Made by a program: the position numbers and the translations under genes
NCBI GenBank assembly: GCA_051294375.1
Contig: CM119271.1
Span: 12,825,039-12,889,038, forward strand
From: Paraspadella gotoi
Lineage: Eukaryota; Chaetognatha
DNA length: 64,000 bases
Direction of reading: 5' to 3'
Shown: positions 45,086-64,000 of the stretch, piece by piece
How positions within the stretch are numbered: position 1 is the stretch's first letter
Layout of the letters: every line of letters starts with the position of its first letter
Notes under the pieces: model-generated
Told to the model about the DNA's origin: nothing
What the model saw: only the letters and a program-made list of their open reading frames with translations
Database searches by the model: none

Positions 45086-46970
45086 TGGCTACGTCCTACA
45101 CACAATGTTCTTTCTGACCTCGCGCTTTCGGGGTCGCACGTTCGAGGCGTCTCCCGTTCAAAATGTACGACCGGAGTTTTCGAATTGTAATGTTTTACTA
45201 TCCAAAAAACCCGTCGAAACTAAGTTTCAAACGGGCAGACGCCAGTACATGATTCGATCCAGAGATTGAATGACAAGCTATCAAAAGGTAAACCAATAGG
45301 TTTCATAGTCTCACGGCCAGTCGAGTTTGACCTAGACAAATCAGACGCTGAGAAAGAAAGGCGGAACTTAATATCTCTCTCACACAAACTATCAAACTAA
45401 CAAAAAAAATCTTAAAAGCATAATATCGTCGCAATCGCATAAAAAAATCTGGATTGACGACAAATTTTGATATTAAAAAAAATAAAATTTGAGAAAATAA
45501 AATTAATTTATAAACAGAAAGAAAAATTATATTTTATAAATTATAAATTAAAGTTACAGTTTCTGAAAAAAAAGAAGAAAAAAAAATGTCATTGTTAAAA
45601 AATAAACTAATCAGCAGACGCAGCCCCTGAAAAAAAAAACGAAACAAAAACCTGATGTTGCGATAGCAAAATGATAACATGCACGAATGCAGTGCTTAAT
45701 TTTACGAGTTCAATCCTATTTCAATTTTTTTTTAATAAAAACGCAGAGAGAAAAAAAGAAAGAAATAAAAAAGCAGCAGCAGAAGCAGCAGGAGAAAAGA
45801 GAGATAAAGAATAAGCCCTGCAGAGCCAGCTGCAGACTCAAAAGGCAGCAGCAGAAGCAGCAGGAGAAAAGAGAAAAAGAATAAGCCCCTGCAGAGCCAG
45901 CTGCAGACTCGTTTTTTTCCTTATGACAAGGGAAAAGAGAGAGGGAGAGAGACATGTAATTAAAAGAGAAAAGAGAGAGAGAAAGAAATATGAAAATAAA
46001 AGAGAGAAATTTTTTTTGTTTTGCTAAAACGTAAACAAAACATATTTAATAACTATCCAGACTCAATTTTAAGCACATCAATGATGAGAAGCTGTATATA
46101 AATTTTCAGCTTCATACACCCAAATTTAATCATAAAAAAGGCGATCTATAATTTGGAACGCCGACGATGACGACGACGACGACGACGCCACTTATGGGCA
46201 AAAGCGTTACAATATCGTCGCAAACGCTAAGCGATTGCGACGATAAAAATTAAAGTATCAGTATTTTTTTTAATTCAAATTATTTAAACCAAAAAAAAAA
46301 CCATCAAGTATAAAAAAGAAGCAACGTTAACGGAATGTTCAAATTTTCAACAATTTTAATTAGTAATAATGTGTTCGCTCTTTAAAGTCTCACGCGTTTC
46401 ATAGTAAGACATTTCGTAAGAAAAGAGGCTCTTTCATACCAACTACTCTATTCTACTATTCTGCCATAATATATTTTCAGATATTACAATTTACTTCGAT
46501 TCCAATTGAAATCGATCTGGGAGGAATTCGCTCAGAAATCATTGATTAGCTGAAACACACGATGAATTTTTTTCTCCTTTCCAATTACTACAATATGCAA
46601 ATGAGATTAAATTACTATAATTCGTCTCTGTTTATGATCAGAGTATAAACCAATATTTTATTAAAAACAGGAGACGTTGACAGTTTCAGCGATTTTCAAG
46701 AATTTGAGTCCAACATTTAAAGTTTTGTTTACAGCAGATTCCGGGAAGGAGTGAAAATGAGTTTAATTTAAAAAAAAAAAACCGTTTCACTATTTGGTTA
46801 TGATTTTTCTTGATATATAAATGTAAATGCAAGCTGCATTAATCAATAGATAAATTAATTAATGGAATTAATTCACCGCCAATGATCGTGGGCTCAAACT
46901 TGTTTCCTTTATATAGCTCTCTTTAATTTTTTGTTTTAGGATAAACTGCTTCTAATCCGTCTCTTCTCCC
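45086..46970. other. Spacer inside copy 1, no gene seen
   Basis: AT-rich. A doubled segment AGCAGCAGCAGAAGCAGCAG...CAGAGCCAGCTGCAGACTC recurs at 45769-45840 and 45844-45909. A reverse copy of family 3 lies at 46585-46680. Confidence 0.5.
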
Positions 46971-46975
46971 TCTCT

Positions 46976-46977
<2 letters not shown>

Positions 46978-47043
<66 letters not shown>

Positions 47044-48960
47044 ACTCTTCCTTTAAAACTTTTTCTAATCTTTTTAATCTTTCTCGTTTTGTTTTTCCGT
47101 CTCTCGCCAATTAAGTCCCGCATCACGTCCTCGTTCGTCGTCGTTGTTCGTCATCGTCGTTCGCCGTTGTTCGTCGTCGTCATCGTCCGTTATCATCGTC
47201 GTCGTCGTTCATCGTCTTAGACGTTGTTCATCGTCGTCGTCATCGTCGTCGTCGTTTTCTTCCGAGGGACCATGAGGTCAGCTGTCTGAAGCGAAAGAAA
47301 GGGATTTTTCGATTTAATTTTTTTTTTCACAAAACCATTCACAAACTTTCTTCGAGTCTAATGATCACAAACAACGCCAAGCGTTTACGGTATTAATTTT
47401 TAAACAATAACTACACTCTTTAATTTAAAAAAAAAAAGAGTAATATTTATCGAATCGGTTTTTTTTAGATGGGACGCGGGGGGCAAAGCCTCGATCGGGA
47501 TTTCCGCATTGCGGTGAATCGAATGGCCAGAGTGGTTACTCATTCGACTCGAGAAATCCGCCAAGGATGAAAAAAGCCAATTCGCGTTAAGGATGAATGA
47601 AAAAAAAAGTTTTCGTTTAGGAAAAAATATTTATAAAGATTTCAAAGAAAAATAAAATAAAGAAAACAATTTTCATTTGTAAATTTTAAGGATTTGTTTA
47701 TTTTTTTCAAAAAATATAACAATTTTTTAAAACACTTTTTTTACAAAGAAAGAAAAAAACTTTTAAAAAACCCCTTCGAATAATGATATGGAGAAATTAC
47801 CTTAAAACTTAATACTTTACGAACACAAAGACAAAGGAGCATCTTCGCATCGATTTAACTCGACGTTTACACGCGCGAGTCTTCGACTTTACATTCGAAT
47901 TAAGATCCCGGATGTAACCGCATTGTAACCAGTAACACAGACAGAGTTAATCAATCCTTCGCTGAGAATTAACGTCGGAGTTTTAAAAAGAACCCGGAGT
48001 AATGGCCAAGCGATTGATTTGCTTGATTGATCGATCGATAGTGGTTGATTCACAATTAAATATTTCTTAGGTTTCTTGCATGTACATGTACAATTGTACA
48101 TGTACATTTTACAAATGTTTCAAGCCGGCTTTTTAAAAAGTTTTCGAATTTTCCTCTGAGTTAAACTTTCTTTAATTTTTGCAGAAAATACGTGAGATCG
48201 TCGTCATCTACATCTGGACATAAAATACCTTTTTTTGTTTTCTTCGAATAAAAAAAAAAAAACAAAACAAAACAAAACAATAAACAGGATCAATTATCGG
48301 ACGAAACTGCAAAAAAAAAAACAACAAAAAGACAACCACATTTATCATTTTTCGTCATTCCATCGAAACCACGCCGTCAGCATCATGGTAAGTTTATATT
48401 GTCCTTTAATGGTCATTGCATAATTGCATATACAATAATTATATATATATACCGTTTATTATCCAACTAAATGATGATGTTAACAATTAAACATTTTTAA
48501 TGAATTTACGAAACGGTGATTTTTTTTCAAATATAATTTTTTTTTCTTCTATCCAATCGTTAAGAATATTTTAGTTACTTCGTGTTTTCGCGGGTTCAAA
48601 GAATTTAGGGTATAAAATTCCCCCCCCCCACGCCTTGCCTTTTCGTCCTTTGGCCACTTATGGCCAGTTGTTAATTATGAGCAAAAGTGTTTTTTTAAAA
48701 ATTGTTTTGAAAAACAACCTTGGGAAACATTCTACGATCTACATTCTACAAGGAGACGATGATACTGAATAATCGACAACTCGTGTTCCGTAATTTTCTT
48801 TTAATTATTATGTTTGTGAATATAAACATCTAACAAATAACAAACAACGATTCGCGAAAAGGGAAAAAAAAATAATAACAATAAAAAAAGTAAATGAGAG
48901 AGAAAAAAAAAAGTTTTTCTCAGAGGCGACGTGAGCAGCGAAAGCCTCCAGGTGCGAAAC
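46978..48960. other. Spacer inside copy 1 with an exon-like 5' segment
   Basis: A CT run at 46978-47042 and a GTC array at 47130-47260. Near 48184-48386 a TTTTGCAG acceptor is followed by about 200 bases ending ATG then GTAAGT, the arrangement of a 5' untranslated exon whose start codon ends at the splice site. No matching second exon was found. Confidence 0.35.
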
Positions 48961-48999
48961 CAGAAGTTATTGGATTTTTTTTTTCGGCCGTGAATGGAT

Positions 49000-49005
49000 T
49001 CCGTA

Positions 49006-49040
<35 letters not shown>

Positions 49041-49555
49041 TTTCATCTTCGTTATCGTCGTAGTAGTCGTTGTCATCATCGTCTTCGTTGTCATCATCGT
49101 TCTTGTCATCCCTTTTATCGTCTTCATCGTTGTCGATGCTAAGGTGATCCACATCAGTGATATCATCGTTGTCAGTATCGACACCGTTCCAAATGATTTT
49201 GTCATCGCCATGATTATCGTCATCAGTGTCGGCCTTTTCGTACTCGTCAACGTCGTCATCAGCATCGTCGTCGTTCTCCTTGTCAGCTTCATCCTCCTCG
49301 TCATTTCTGTCGTCTTCATCTTCTTTGTCAACTTCATCATTCTCATCGTCTTCGTCATTCGTCGTCTTCCACATAGTAATCTCTGTCATCTTCATCGTTC
49401 TCATCGTCGTCGTTTTTGTCATCGTCGTCGTCCTCATCATAATCTCCATCGTCTTCGTCGTTCTCATCGTCGTCGTCTTCGTCATCGTCGTCGTCATGAT
49501 TGTCGTCGTCATCGTCCTCGTCATCTCTGTCGTCGTCGTCGTCGTCGTCGTCCCA
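49000..49555. repeat. Degenerate GTC/ATC (GAC) array
   Basis: Imperfect triplets. One minus-strand frame (49524-48967) stays open for 185 codons and encodes Asp/Glu/Asn-rich sequence; the plus-strand frames give Val/Ile. It is best read as an old expanded triplet repeat. The second copy is at 57660-58205. Confidence 0.85.
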
Positions 49556-49659
49556 ATATATCCTCGGTTTCCACGGCGAGAGTCAAAGGAGGTCGAAGGT
49601 CAAAGGTCGAACTTCTTTCCCGTCGACGGAACAGAGAATGAGGCCGATGCGGTCAAAGA

Positions 49660-50010
49660 AGGTGCAGGCAGATAAGGTGCAGGCAGAGAAGGTGGAAGGG
49701 GAAGGGTCGTGCAGTGAGAGAAGGTGCAGGCAGAGAAGGTGCAGGCAGAGACGGTGGAAAAGGAAGGGTGGTGCAGTGAGAGGTGCAGGCAGAGAAGGTG
49801 CAGGGCAGAGACGGTGGAAGGGGAAGCGTCGTGCTGTGAGAGAAGGTGCAGGCAGAGAAGGTGGAAGGGGTAGGGTTTTGCTTACGTTGATTGCAGCAAC
49901 CCTAGGTTTTACTTGCGTTGATTGCAGCAAACGAAGGTTTTGTTTACTTGGTTTGCAGCAACCCTGGGTTTTGTTTACAAGTTTATTGCAACAAATCTTG
50001 GTTTTGTTTA
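49660..50010. repeat. Two adjacent G-rich minisatellites
   Basis: 49660-49870 repeats GGTGCAGGCAGAGAA and GGTGGAAGGGGAAGG. 49875-50010 repeats four units around GTTTGCAGCAACC with GGTTTTGTTTAC. Confidence 0.85.
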
Positions 50011-50302
50011 TGTCGATTAAACGTCGGCGTTTTGCGGCAACTTTGGTTCAAAGGTAGCGATTTATTGCAGTTAATAGCAGATGGCGCTAAGCTAACTCAG
50101 ATCAAATTGCGTTACGTCGATGAAATAGTGACGCAACGTCAATGGCGCAAAGACGCTTCGTCGATGACGCAGTGACGCCACATAATTTGCGCAACGAACC
50201 GGAAATCCCGAAGCGATTTTTCCTCGATCTTCGTTTCTCGTCATTTGAGCCTAAAATGGCGACACTCGACGTACACGTATTCGACCTTTGAGAGCGAGAG
50301 GG

Positions 50303-50353
<51 letters not shown>

Positions 50354-50360
50354 TCTCTCT

Positions 50361-50490
50361 ATCCATCCAAATGTGAAAATTTGTCACTTGAACCTACGTA
50401 GTCGTCTCTCTGTCTCTCTCTGTCTCTCTCTCCTCTCTCCCTCATCCATCCAAATGTGACAATTTGTCACTTGAACCTACGCAGTCGTCT

Positions 50491-50553
<63 letters not shown>

Positions 50554-50656
50554 CTCTCTCTCTCTCTCTCTCCCGTCATCCATCCAAATGTGACAATTTG
50601 TCACTTGAACCTACGTATCGTCTCTCTCTCTCTATCTCTCTCTCTCTCTCTCTCTG

Positions 50657-50719
<63 letters not shown>

Positions 50720-50765
50720 TCCATCCAAATATGACAATTTGTCACTTGAACCTACGTAGTCGTCT
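50361..50765 (+). repeat. Four-unit array with conserved palindromic core and CT spacers
   Basis: Each unit has CATCCATCCAAATGTGACAA followed by TTTGTCACTTGAACCTACG and a CT run of variable length. Inside is the palindrome GTGACAATTTGTCAC. Units begin near 50361, 50442, 50577 and 50718; the same four recur near 59072-59460. Confidence 0.9.
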
Positions 50766-51242
50766 CTCTCTCTCTTCTCTCTCTCTCTTCTCTCTCTCTT
50801 CTCTCTCTCTCTTCTCTCTCTCTCTCTCTCTCTCTCTCCTCCCTCTCTGTCCTCTCTCTTCCCGTCTTTTAACTCTCTTTCTCCCTCATAGCTCGACACG
50901 TCTGCCCTTCTATCAAAATACCGCCTTTCTCGAAAATAAAATTCGTAGATTCGTCGTTGTTTGATGGGCGCCGCCTAAGGGACGCCGCCTAATGGGCGCC
51001 ACCAAAATAGCGCCATCTTGTGGGGTCGACGCCGTCCAGATTCTCTAAATGTTAAGAAAGGAAATGAGAACGAAATCTCACACCTGCGCTAAGGGGAAAA
51101 AACTAATCTTTTTTTCTCTCTCTCTATCTCTCTCTCTCTCCTTCTCTATCTCTCTCCCTCTCTCTCTCTGTCCCTCCCTCGCCCTCAATCCGGCACAAAC
51201 AAACAAACAAAACTCGACCGAGTGACTCTCGCGAGTGAAAAC

Positions 51243-59948
<8,706 letters not shown>

Positions 59949-59995
59949 GTGATTTTCGCTTCGTCACCTAAGTTGATGATTCTTGGGCAGATTCG

Positions 59996-60031
<36 letters not shown>

Positions 60032-60069
60032 CTCTCTCCCTCTTCCTCTTCCTCTCTCTCTCTCTCTCT

Positions 60070-60094
60070 NNNNNNNNNNNNNNNNNNNNNNNNN
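60070..60094. other. Assembly gap (25 N) inside a CT run
   Basis: CT repeats flank the gap, about 120 bases after the end of duplicate copy 2. Confidence 1.
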
Positions 60095-60170
60095 TCTCTC
60101 TCTCTCTCTCTCGTCCACCTGAGCTGATGAACAACAGAGAAGGGGATTCACTCAAGCTAAGTCTTGGTTA

Positions 60171-60360
60171 AGCCGTCTGCCAGATGCCTGATTCCATTGC
60201 CCTTTTGACATATTCGCCTGTCGCCATTTGTCAATTGCCAGTTGCCATTTGCCACCGGTCAGAGGCCATTCGTCAGATATCAGATGTCTCTTGCTAAGTA
60301 CAAGATGCAAGTTTCTTTATCTGCCAGCTGCCTAAGGTCATTAGCCAGATACCGATTGCG
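60171..60360. repeat. Degenerate TTGCCA/CAGATG tandem sequence
   Basis: Irregular units of about 10-13 bases built from GCCATTTG, CAGATG, CAGCTG and TTGCCA. The E-box-like hexamers are a by-product of the repeat. Confidence 0.6.
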
Positions 60361-60396
60361 GGGCTTAATTTTTCTTCAATGACCCGTTTTCTTTTA

Positions 60397-60800
60397 AGTT
60401 GCGCCGCGAGTACTCACGGAGCAACTCTATTGATCACTTTTCGGTCCGTTGGTCCTTCTGTCCGTCGGTCTGTATTGTATTGTATTGTATTTATTCATAC
60501 AGCGGGTCCGAGGACCATGGGCCACAGTGGTTTAACTTACGTTAAAAATGTTCATTTGTTAAGACAGGATAAAACCTCAAATTTATGGGACTGCTAGCGC
60601 CGCCTTCAGGAAATAAAAGACAAAAGACAAAATTCCGACGCAGTGCTTGTCATAAATACACGGGCTCAGAAAGTTATGGGAGTCATATAGTCATGTCAAG
60701 TCACGTCATGTCATATAATGTCATGTCGTGTCACGAGAAACACATGTGATAAGGCAGTCACTGCGGCGCAACATATTTGAATTACCGTTCTTGTTATTTT
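60397..60800 (+). mobile_element. Dispersed repeat family 2, short copy
   Basis: Starts GCGCCGCGAGTACTCACGGA, keeps AACTTACGTTAAAAA and GACTGCTAGCGCCGCCTT, and ends CACTGCGGCGCAACA followed by GAATTACCGTTCTTG, matching 35090-36090. One base breaks the palindrome. A third, reversed fragment with GCTCCGCGAGTACTCG lies at 62283-62345. Confidence 0.65.
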
Positions 60801-61108
60801 AATATTTCGCTTACATCGGTCCAAATTACTAAAATATATATATATTATATATATAACAGATATATGCATCGATGAACAAACGGGAGAGAAGAAAAAAAGA
60901 TAGGTTGAGCCGTGAAAGAGAGGAGAAGAGAGGTCGAGCCCTTGGGAACGGCGAGTGTGAAAAGTAGAAGAGGGTCAAAGCGATAAAGAGGGGAAAAGGC
61001 GATTAGAAGGAGGAAGAGGAGGAGGAATAGGAGGGGGGGAGGAGGAAGAGGAGGAAGAGAGGGAGGAAGAGGAAAAAAAACCCGGTGAAGATGTTGTCGA
61101 TAAAAAAG

Positions 61109-61249
61109 TCAACGATGACGGCTGAGGCGGCTGCTGAGGCAGTGAGGCGGCGGCTGAGGCGCAGGCTGCGTGGGCGGCTGAGGCGGCGGCTGAGGCGGCG
61201 ACTGAAGTTGAGGCTGCGGCTGCGGCTGCGGCGACAGCGGACGATGCTG
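61109..61249 (-). CDS. Possible Pro/Gln-rich terminal exon
   Basis: On the minus strand a good acceptor (TTTTCTTTTTATAG) is followed by an open frame of 46 codons and a TGA: QHRPLSPQPQPQPQLQSPPQ, then PPPQPPTQPAPQPPP. It is GC-rich against an AT-rich background. No upstream exon was identified, and the sequence could be a degenerate CTGAGGCGG repeat. Confidence 0.25.
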   Translation of the reverse strand, partial: QHRPLSPQPQPQPQLQSPPQPPPQPPTQPAPQPPPHCLSSRLSRHR

Positions 61250-61493
61250 CTATAAAAAGAAAAGTAAGTAAAGGAGATAAAAAGGAAAGAGAGATAAGAA
61301 AAAAAATGGAAAAGAAAAATGGAAAAGAAAATTTCGAAATAAGAAATTAATATACACATAACTACAAAAAGAAATTAAAGGATTAATTAAAAAAAAAATA
61401 CATAAAAAACCTTTACCTTTACGGTCGGTCGGTCTGTTAAAAGAAAAAAAAAGGCTCTTCGTCGTTTTCTATTCTGAAAATTGATGGAAAAAT

Positions 61494-61614
61494 GGAGAGA
61501 GAGAGAGAGGGAGAGGGAGAGAGAGATAGAGGGGGGAGTTAGGGAGAGAGAGAATGGGGAGAGAGAAGAGAGAGACAGAGAGAGAGAGATAGTCAGAGAG
61601 AGGGGGGGTGAGAG

Positions 61615-61649
<35 letters not shown>

Positions 61650-61650
61650 G
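61494..61650. repeat. Interrupted (GA)n microsatellite
   Basis: GA runs with G insertions; the associated open frames are artefacts. Confidence 0.95.
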
Positions 61651-62221
61651 AGGACAGAAAGGCATAAAGAGAGAGACAAGCTAAACTGATTACGTTTATT
61701 TAATCTCTTTCAGTTTTCTATTTATTTTTTGTCTCAGAACAAAAGTTGAAAAAAAAAGAAAAGTAAATTTCCTTTTTCATTTCCTTTGTTTTTTACGAGA
61801 AAAAAACCTGAGCGACTTTGGTGGAGAAAAAAGAAAACAAGATCGGTCCATCCAATGTGTTGCGCCGCAGTGAATTTCCCTGTGATCACATGACTACATG
61901 ACTCGGAAATTTATGTATAACAATTGTCTTATGGTTGATTACTACTCTGCACAGTTTCATTTCAAACAACCAGACATTACACGAAATGTGCCGCATTTAC
62001 TTTGTGATCACCTGACTGTAGTTTTGCGTGACGTGGTCACGTGACTACATAAGTATGAAACGCATGCACAAGAAGTATTTCAAATGTAATGTCCTACCTG
62101 TCTACCAAGTATTAACTAAAATAACTTTCTTAGCCCGTGCATCGGAATTCCGTCTTTTATTTCAGTCTCTTAGATTCCAGGTTTTTTCCTGTCTTAACTA
62201 TACTATAGAGCCAAACTATAC

Positions 62222-62242
62222 TTAGGGTTAGGGTTAGGGTTA
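62222..62242 (+). repeat. Interstitial TTAGGG repeats
   Basis: Three perfect TTAGGG units plus TTA. Confidence 0.9.
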
Positions 62243-62639
62243 TAAGCATTTTGAACAAAAGTGGGATAGACCTACCGTCATATCGACCGACCGATAGACC
62301 GACCAAAAAGTGACTTGTAGAGTTGCTCCGCGAGTACTCGGGAAAGGGAAGGGAAAAAAAAGTGACGGTCGGTATAAAAACGAAAGAGGACGAGAGGGCG
62401 AAGGCTCTTGGCGACATCGTCGTCGTCATCGTCGTTGTCGTCGTCGTTGTCGTCGTCGTCACCGTCATCGCACACGCTCAGACCATTATCCTGCGTAACG
62501 CTCTTATCAAGATAATACTGTTACAACTTTATTCGTCCAACGAGTAAAACACTGTTTACAATTACACCGAGGAAGGACAAACATCCAATTCCACATTTTT
62601 CTTCGGTTTCGTCTTTTCAGGTGAAACCGAAAACGAGGC

Positions 62640-62710
62640 AGTAAAAAAAATGGCGGCCATTTTGGCGGGAATCCGTTTGCGTTCGGGCGTCGCTTAGCAA
62701 CGTCCCGACG
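62640..62710 (+). promoter_or_regulatory. Possible CpG-type promoter with YY1-, E2F- and X-box-like motifs
   Basis: AAAATGGCGGCCATTTTGGC overlaps TTTTGGCGGGAA, followed by GTCGCTTAGCAAC. These resemble YY1 (AAAATGGCGGC), E2F (TTTGGCGGGAA) and RFX X-box sites. Downstream, TTTTTTTAG at about 62805 and ATG-GTAAGT near 62830 could mark a short first exon, but no coding continuation is visible in the window. Confidence 0.4.
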
Positions 62711-63177
62711 CAGCGTGAAAATATCGCTGGCGCCAAAAGTGAGAGAGAGAGAAGAGATAAACCATTGAATAAATTGTGTGTTGCTTTCTGTTGTGCTTTT
62801 TTTTAGGTTGTGTTATTTATTGTGTTGTATATGGTAAGTCGGTGTGTTGTGTTAAGGCAACTGTTGTGCGTTGTGCCGTTTTTATCCTTTGTGTTATATT
62901 GTGCTGCGAGAGTCGCAACTAGAAAGTGAGAGTCGAAATCCGAAATTCGCATGAGATAAACCTTGGAATCAATCATTCATTTAGTGACCATTCACGCAAC
63001 AATTCTTTCACTCATTCGCTAACTTATTCAGTCACTCATTCGCTCACTGTCTCACTTATTGTCAAGTCACCAATTTACTCACAAACTCGTCTTCTATAAT
63101 CTTCGATAATCTTTTTCACGATGAAAAGATTCTCACCGCGAGACATTTTGTGAACGGATCAGTCATTTTGTTCATTT

Positions 63178-63290
63178 TGGCGAGTGATTGTCTTCGTCGT
63201 CGTCTTCGTCTTCGTCGTCGTCGTCGACATCGTAGTCGTCGTCGTCTTCTTCAACGTCGTCGTCGACATCGTCGTCGTGGTCGTCGTCTC
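63178..63290. repeat. Degenerate GTC array
   Basis: Same kind as 49000-49555 and 47130-47260. Read on the minus strand it gives a short Asp/Glu run ending in a stop. Confidence 0.8.
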
Positions 63291-63405
63291 AAACGGAAAT
63301 ATCTTTTCAAGGTCAAAGTTTCGTGAGAAGAAATTTGTCTTTAAAGTCGATTAAGCAGAATAAGGAAATATATCTCTTTTTTTCTTAATCATAAGAAAAA
63401 GAAAA

Positions 63406-63429
<24 letters not shown>

Positions 63430-63436
<7 letters not shown>

Positions 63437-63925
63437 GGTAAAAAGGATATAAAATTATCCATTCAGTTAATAAACAAATAATGTCCCAGACTTTGGACCG
63501 GCTATTGTTTTTTAAGGCCTCCTTCTCTCTTACAAGGTAATAATATTGCAAGACCCTGTAATCTTTAAATCGAGACTCTTTCAAAGTCTGGTTTATTAAC
63601 TTGCAGAGTACCTGGCCTCCCTATCAATAAATTTATATAATGTATTTTAATAATACTTAAGCTTAAGGTAGTGGTCTTTTCATAAAATTGAAACATTCTT
63701 TGAAATATTATACCACTTCATTGATAGGGAAGCCAGATAATCTGGGAGTGAATAAACGAGACTGAGAGAGAGTCTTGATCAAAAGCTTGCAGGGACATGC
63801 TATGTCATTATCTTGTAAGAGTAATTGAGGCCTTAAACCACCAAAGCCTGTCCAAAGTAAGGGGCAAGATAGCTTATTTATTAAATGAATGGGTAATTTT
63901 TATATTGGTTGTACAAGTTTTTTTT
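63430..63925. mobile_element. Foldback element, dispersed repeat family 1 in inverted pair
   Basis: The left arm, 63430-63635, is a reversed family 1 copy ending CCTCCCTATCAATAAA. The right arm, 63700-63925, is a forward copy starting CATTGATAGGGAAGCCAG and ending ATATTGGTTGTACAAG. About 70 bases separate the arms. No transposase is encoded. Confidence 0.75.
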
Positions 63926-64000
63926 ACATCTCTTGTCGCGTGACATTTCGCCTCATGTCATGATTCTAAGTTGGATGATGACGAGGATGAGAAGGAGGAA

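Noticed and set aside
45090-45170. tRNA-like T-arm sequence GGTCGCACGTTCGAGGCG
   Set aside because: No acceptor stem, D arm or anticodon arm can be paired around it.
48184-48390. A 5' untranslated exon ending ATG-GTAAGT, suggesting a gene inside the duplicated block
   Set aside because: No second exon could be found in either copy, so I did not call a gene; kept only as a note in the spacer entry.

Overview
This is eukaryotic, animal nuclear DNA. Genes are split by short introns (about 50 to 1000 bases, mostly GT-AG with a few GC-AG), separated by AT-rich spacer, and the window is saturated with microsatellites: CT/GA, AAT, GTT, ATTC, TTGA, CAT and degenerate GTC. A tektin gene means the animal builds cilia or flagella. 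A short TTAGGG run and the protein similarities suit a non-arthropod invertebrate, but I cannot name the species. Five assembly gaps and several frame-breaking single-base indels show that this is an incompletely polished assembly.

Layout. (1) 83-5293, minus: USP16/USP45-type ubiquitin hydrolase running off the left edge; its catalytic His region lies outside. (2) 5659-9437, minus: complete 13-exon zinc transporter SLC30A5/ZnT5, 747 residues, head-to-tail with the hydrolase. (3) 9438-14312: spacer with two 3' exons of an unidentified minus-strand gene and copies of a dispersed repeat. (4) 14313-24184, plus: tektin-3, 13 exons, with an N-terminal extension and introns filled with satellite DNA. 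(5) 24185-29021: spacer with an interferon-element-like minisatellite and a gap. (6) 29022-36620, plus: complete 12-exon ribosomal protein S6 kinase. (7) 36621-38851: spacer. (8) 38852-42723, plus: an unrecognised Pro/Cys/Lys-rich protein with an N-terminus like a mitochondrial presequence plus membrane anchor. (9) About 42594-51242 and 51243-59948: an 8.7-kb block present twice in direct tandem. Copy 2 is riddled with one-base indels, so this is probably a false (haplotig) duplication. (10) 59949-64000: spacer with dispersed repeats, a possible E2F/YY1-type promoter and a foldback element.

The genes are not an operon and share no single pathway: ubiquitin removal, Golgi/secretory zinc loading, ciliary microtubule doublets, TOR signalling and one unknown. 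The strongest unusual observations are the duplicated 8.7-kb block, the unrecognised Cys-Pro-Lys gene, tandem arrays that have copied exon 5' splice sites, three GC-AG introns sharing a GCGAG donor, and dispersed palindromic/foldback repeat families.
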